NCBI GenBank assembly: GCA_964551455.1
Contig: CAZKDA010000235.1
Span: 1-7,141, forward strand
DNA length: 7,141 bases
Reading direction: 5' to 3'
Source: JAHDHW01 sp964551455
Lineage (GTDB): Bacteria; Bacteroidota; Bacteroidia; Chitinophagales; Saprospiraceae
The position numbers and the translations under genes are program-made. The notes beneath the pieces are model-generated. The model was not told the origin of the DNA, searched no databases, and saw only the letters and a list, made by a program, of their open reading frames with translations. This document shows positions 6,919 to 7,141 of the stretch, one piece after another; within the stretch, counting starts at the first letter, position 1, and each line of letters begins with the position of its first letter.

Positions 6919-7141
6919 ATGAAGCAAAGAGCAATCGTAACGGGAGGCGCCGGATTTATCGGAAGTCATTTGGTGGAAAAGCTGCTTGCTGACAACTGGC
7001 AGGTGACCATCATCGATAATTTCGATCCTTTTTATGATAAAAGTATTAAAATGCGCAACATCGAGTCGTTTGCGCACCACCCTGACATGGTTTTCCTGGA
7101 AGCCGATATCAGGGATTTTGAAAGCCTCAAATCAAACCTGA
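6919..7141 (+). CDS. Extended SDR sugar-nucleotide epimerase, probably UDP-glucuronate 4-epimerase type (5' part only)
   Basis: Only the first 74 codons lie in the window; full family members are about 310-350 residues. The start MKQRAIVTGGAGFIGSHLVE holds the GxxGxxG NAD-binding loop (GGAGFIG, 9-15) after the first beta-strand. IIDNF (31-35) ends the second strand, with D33 placed to bind the adenosine ribose of NAD. The segment FDPFYDKSIKMRNI (35-48) resembles the YDxxxKxxNI signature of UDP-glucuronate 4-epimerases and CapI-like proteins more than GalE, and EADIRD (61-66) supplies the Asp near the adenine. Such enzymes invert C4 of UDP-sugars in the cytoplasm, for example UDP-glucuronate to UDP-galacturonate, supplying surface-polysaccharide synthesis. 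The catalytic Tyr-x-x-x-Lys lies beyond the window, so the exact substrate is open. The ATG has an in-frame TAA at 6910-6912 and no Shine-Dalgarno sequence. Confidence 0.88.
   Translation, partial: MKQRAIVTGGAGFIGSHLVEKLLADNWQVTIIDNFDPFYDKSIKMRNIESFAHHPDMVFLEADIRDFESLKSNL

Noticed and set aside
6877..7080. Minus-strand open frame of 67 codons
   Set aside because: It overlaps the start of the clearly recognisable epimerase on the other strand and has no domain of its own.

Overview
The window looks like chromosomal DNA from a member of the Bacteroidota. The evidence is a C-terminal type IX secretion (T9SS) sorting domain on an exported protein, the linker typical of such proteins in this phylum (APLPVQL / APLPIELL), matches to the Bacteroidota promoter element TAnnTTTG, and A/T-rich start regions without Shine-Dalgarno sequences. 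I cannot place it below phylum.

Layout: (1) 1-2164, minus strand, a large secreted purple-acid-phosphatase-like metallophosphoesterase whose 3' end lies outside the window. (2) 2250-4907, minus strand, a complete 885-residue paralogue of it. The two form a head-to-tail tandem duplication separated by 85 bp and are probably co-transcribed, with 2250-4907 first. (3) 4908-5283, a 376-bp gap holding, on the minus strand, a possible terminator for the gene behind it, a candidate promoter, and a long leader with a GC-rich hairpin. (4) 5284-6537, minus strand, a GT-B glycosyltransferase. (5) 6538-6918, a 381-bp divergent intergenic region. (6) 6919 to the window end, plus strand, the N-terminal 74 residues of an extended short-chain NAD-dependent sugar-nucleotide epimerase, best matching the UDP-glucuronate 4-epimerase type.

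The right side (glycosyltransferase and epimerase) fits surface-polysaccharide synthesis. The left side encodes two large modular proteins (signal peptide, PAP-N/FN3 domain, metallophosphoesterase, Ig-like domain, beta-rich module; then an FN3-like domain and T9SS tail, seen only in the complete copy) that should reach the cell surface or medium. T9SS cargo is often attached to a surface glycolipid, so the two halves could be linked, but nothing here proves it.

The most interesting signal is that both paralogues carry the same two changes in the phosphatase active site: the motif I Asp is Asn (GNAG for GDxG), and the motif III His is Arg (GNRD for GNH[DE]). The other metal-ligand positions are kept. 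I found no CRISPR array, tRNA, rRNA, insertion sequence or phage gene, and no convincing undescribed multi-gene system.
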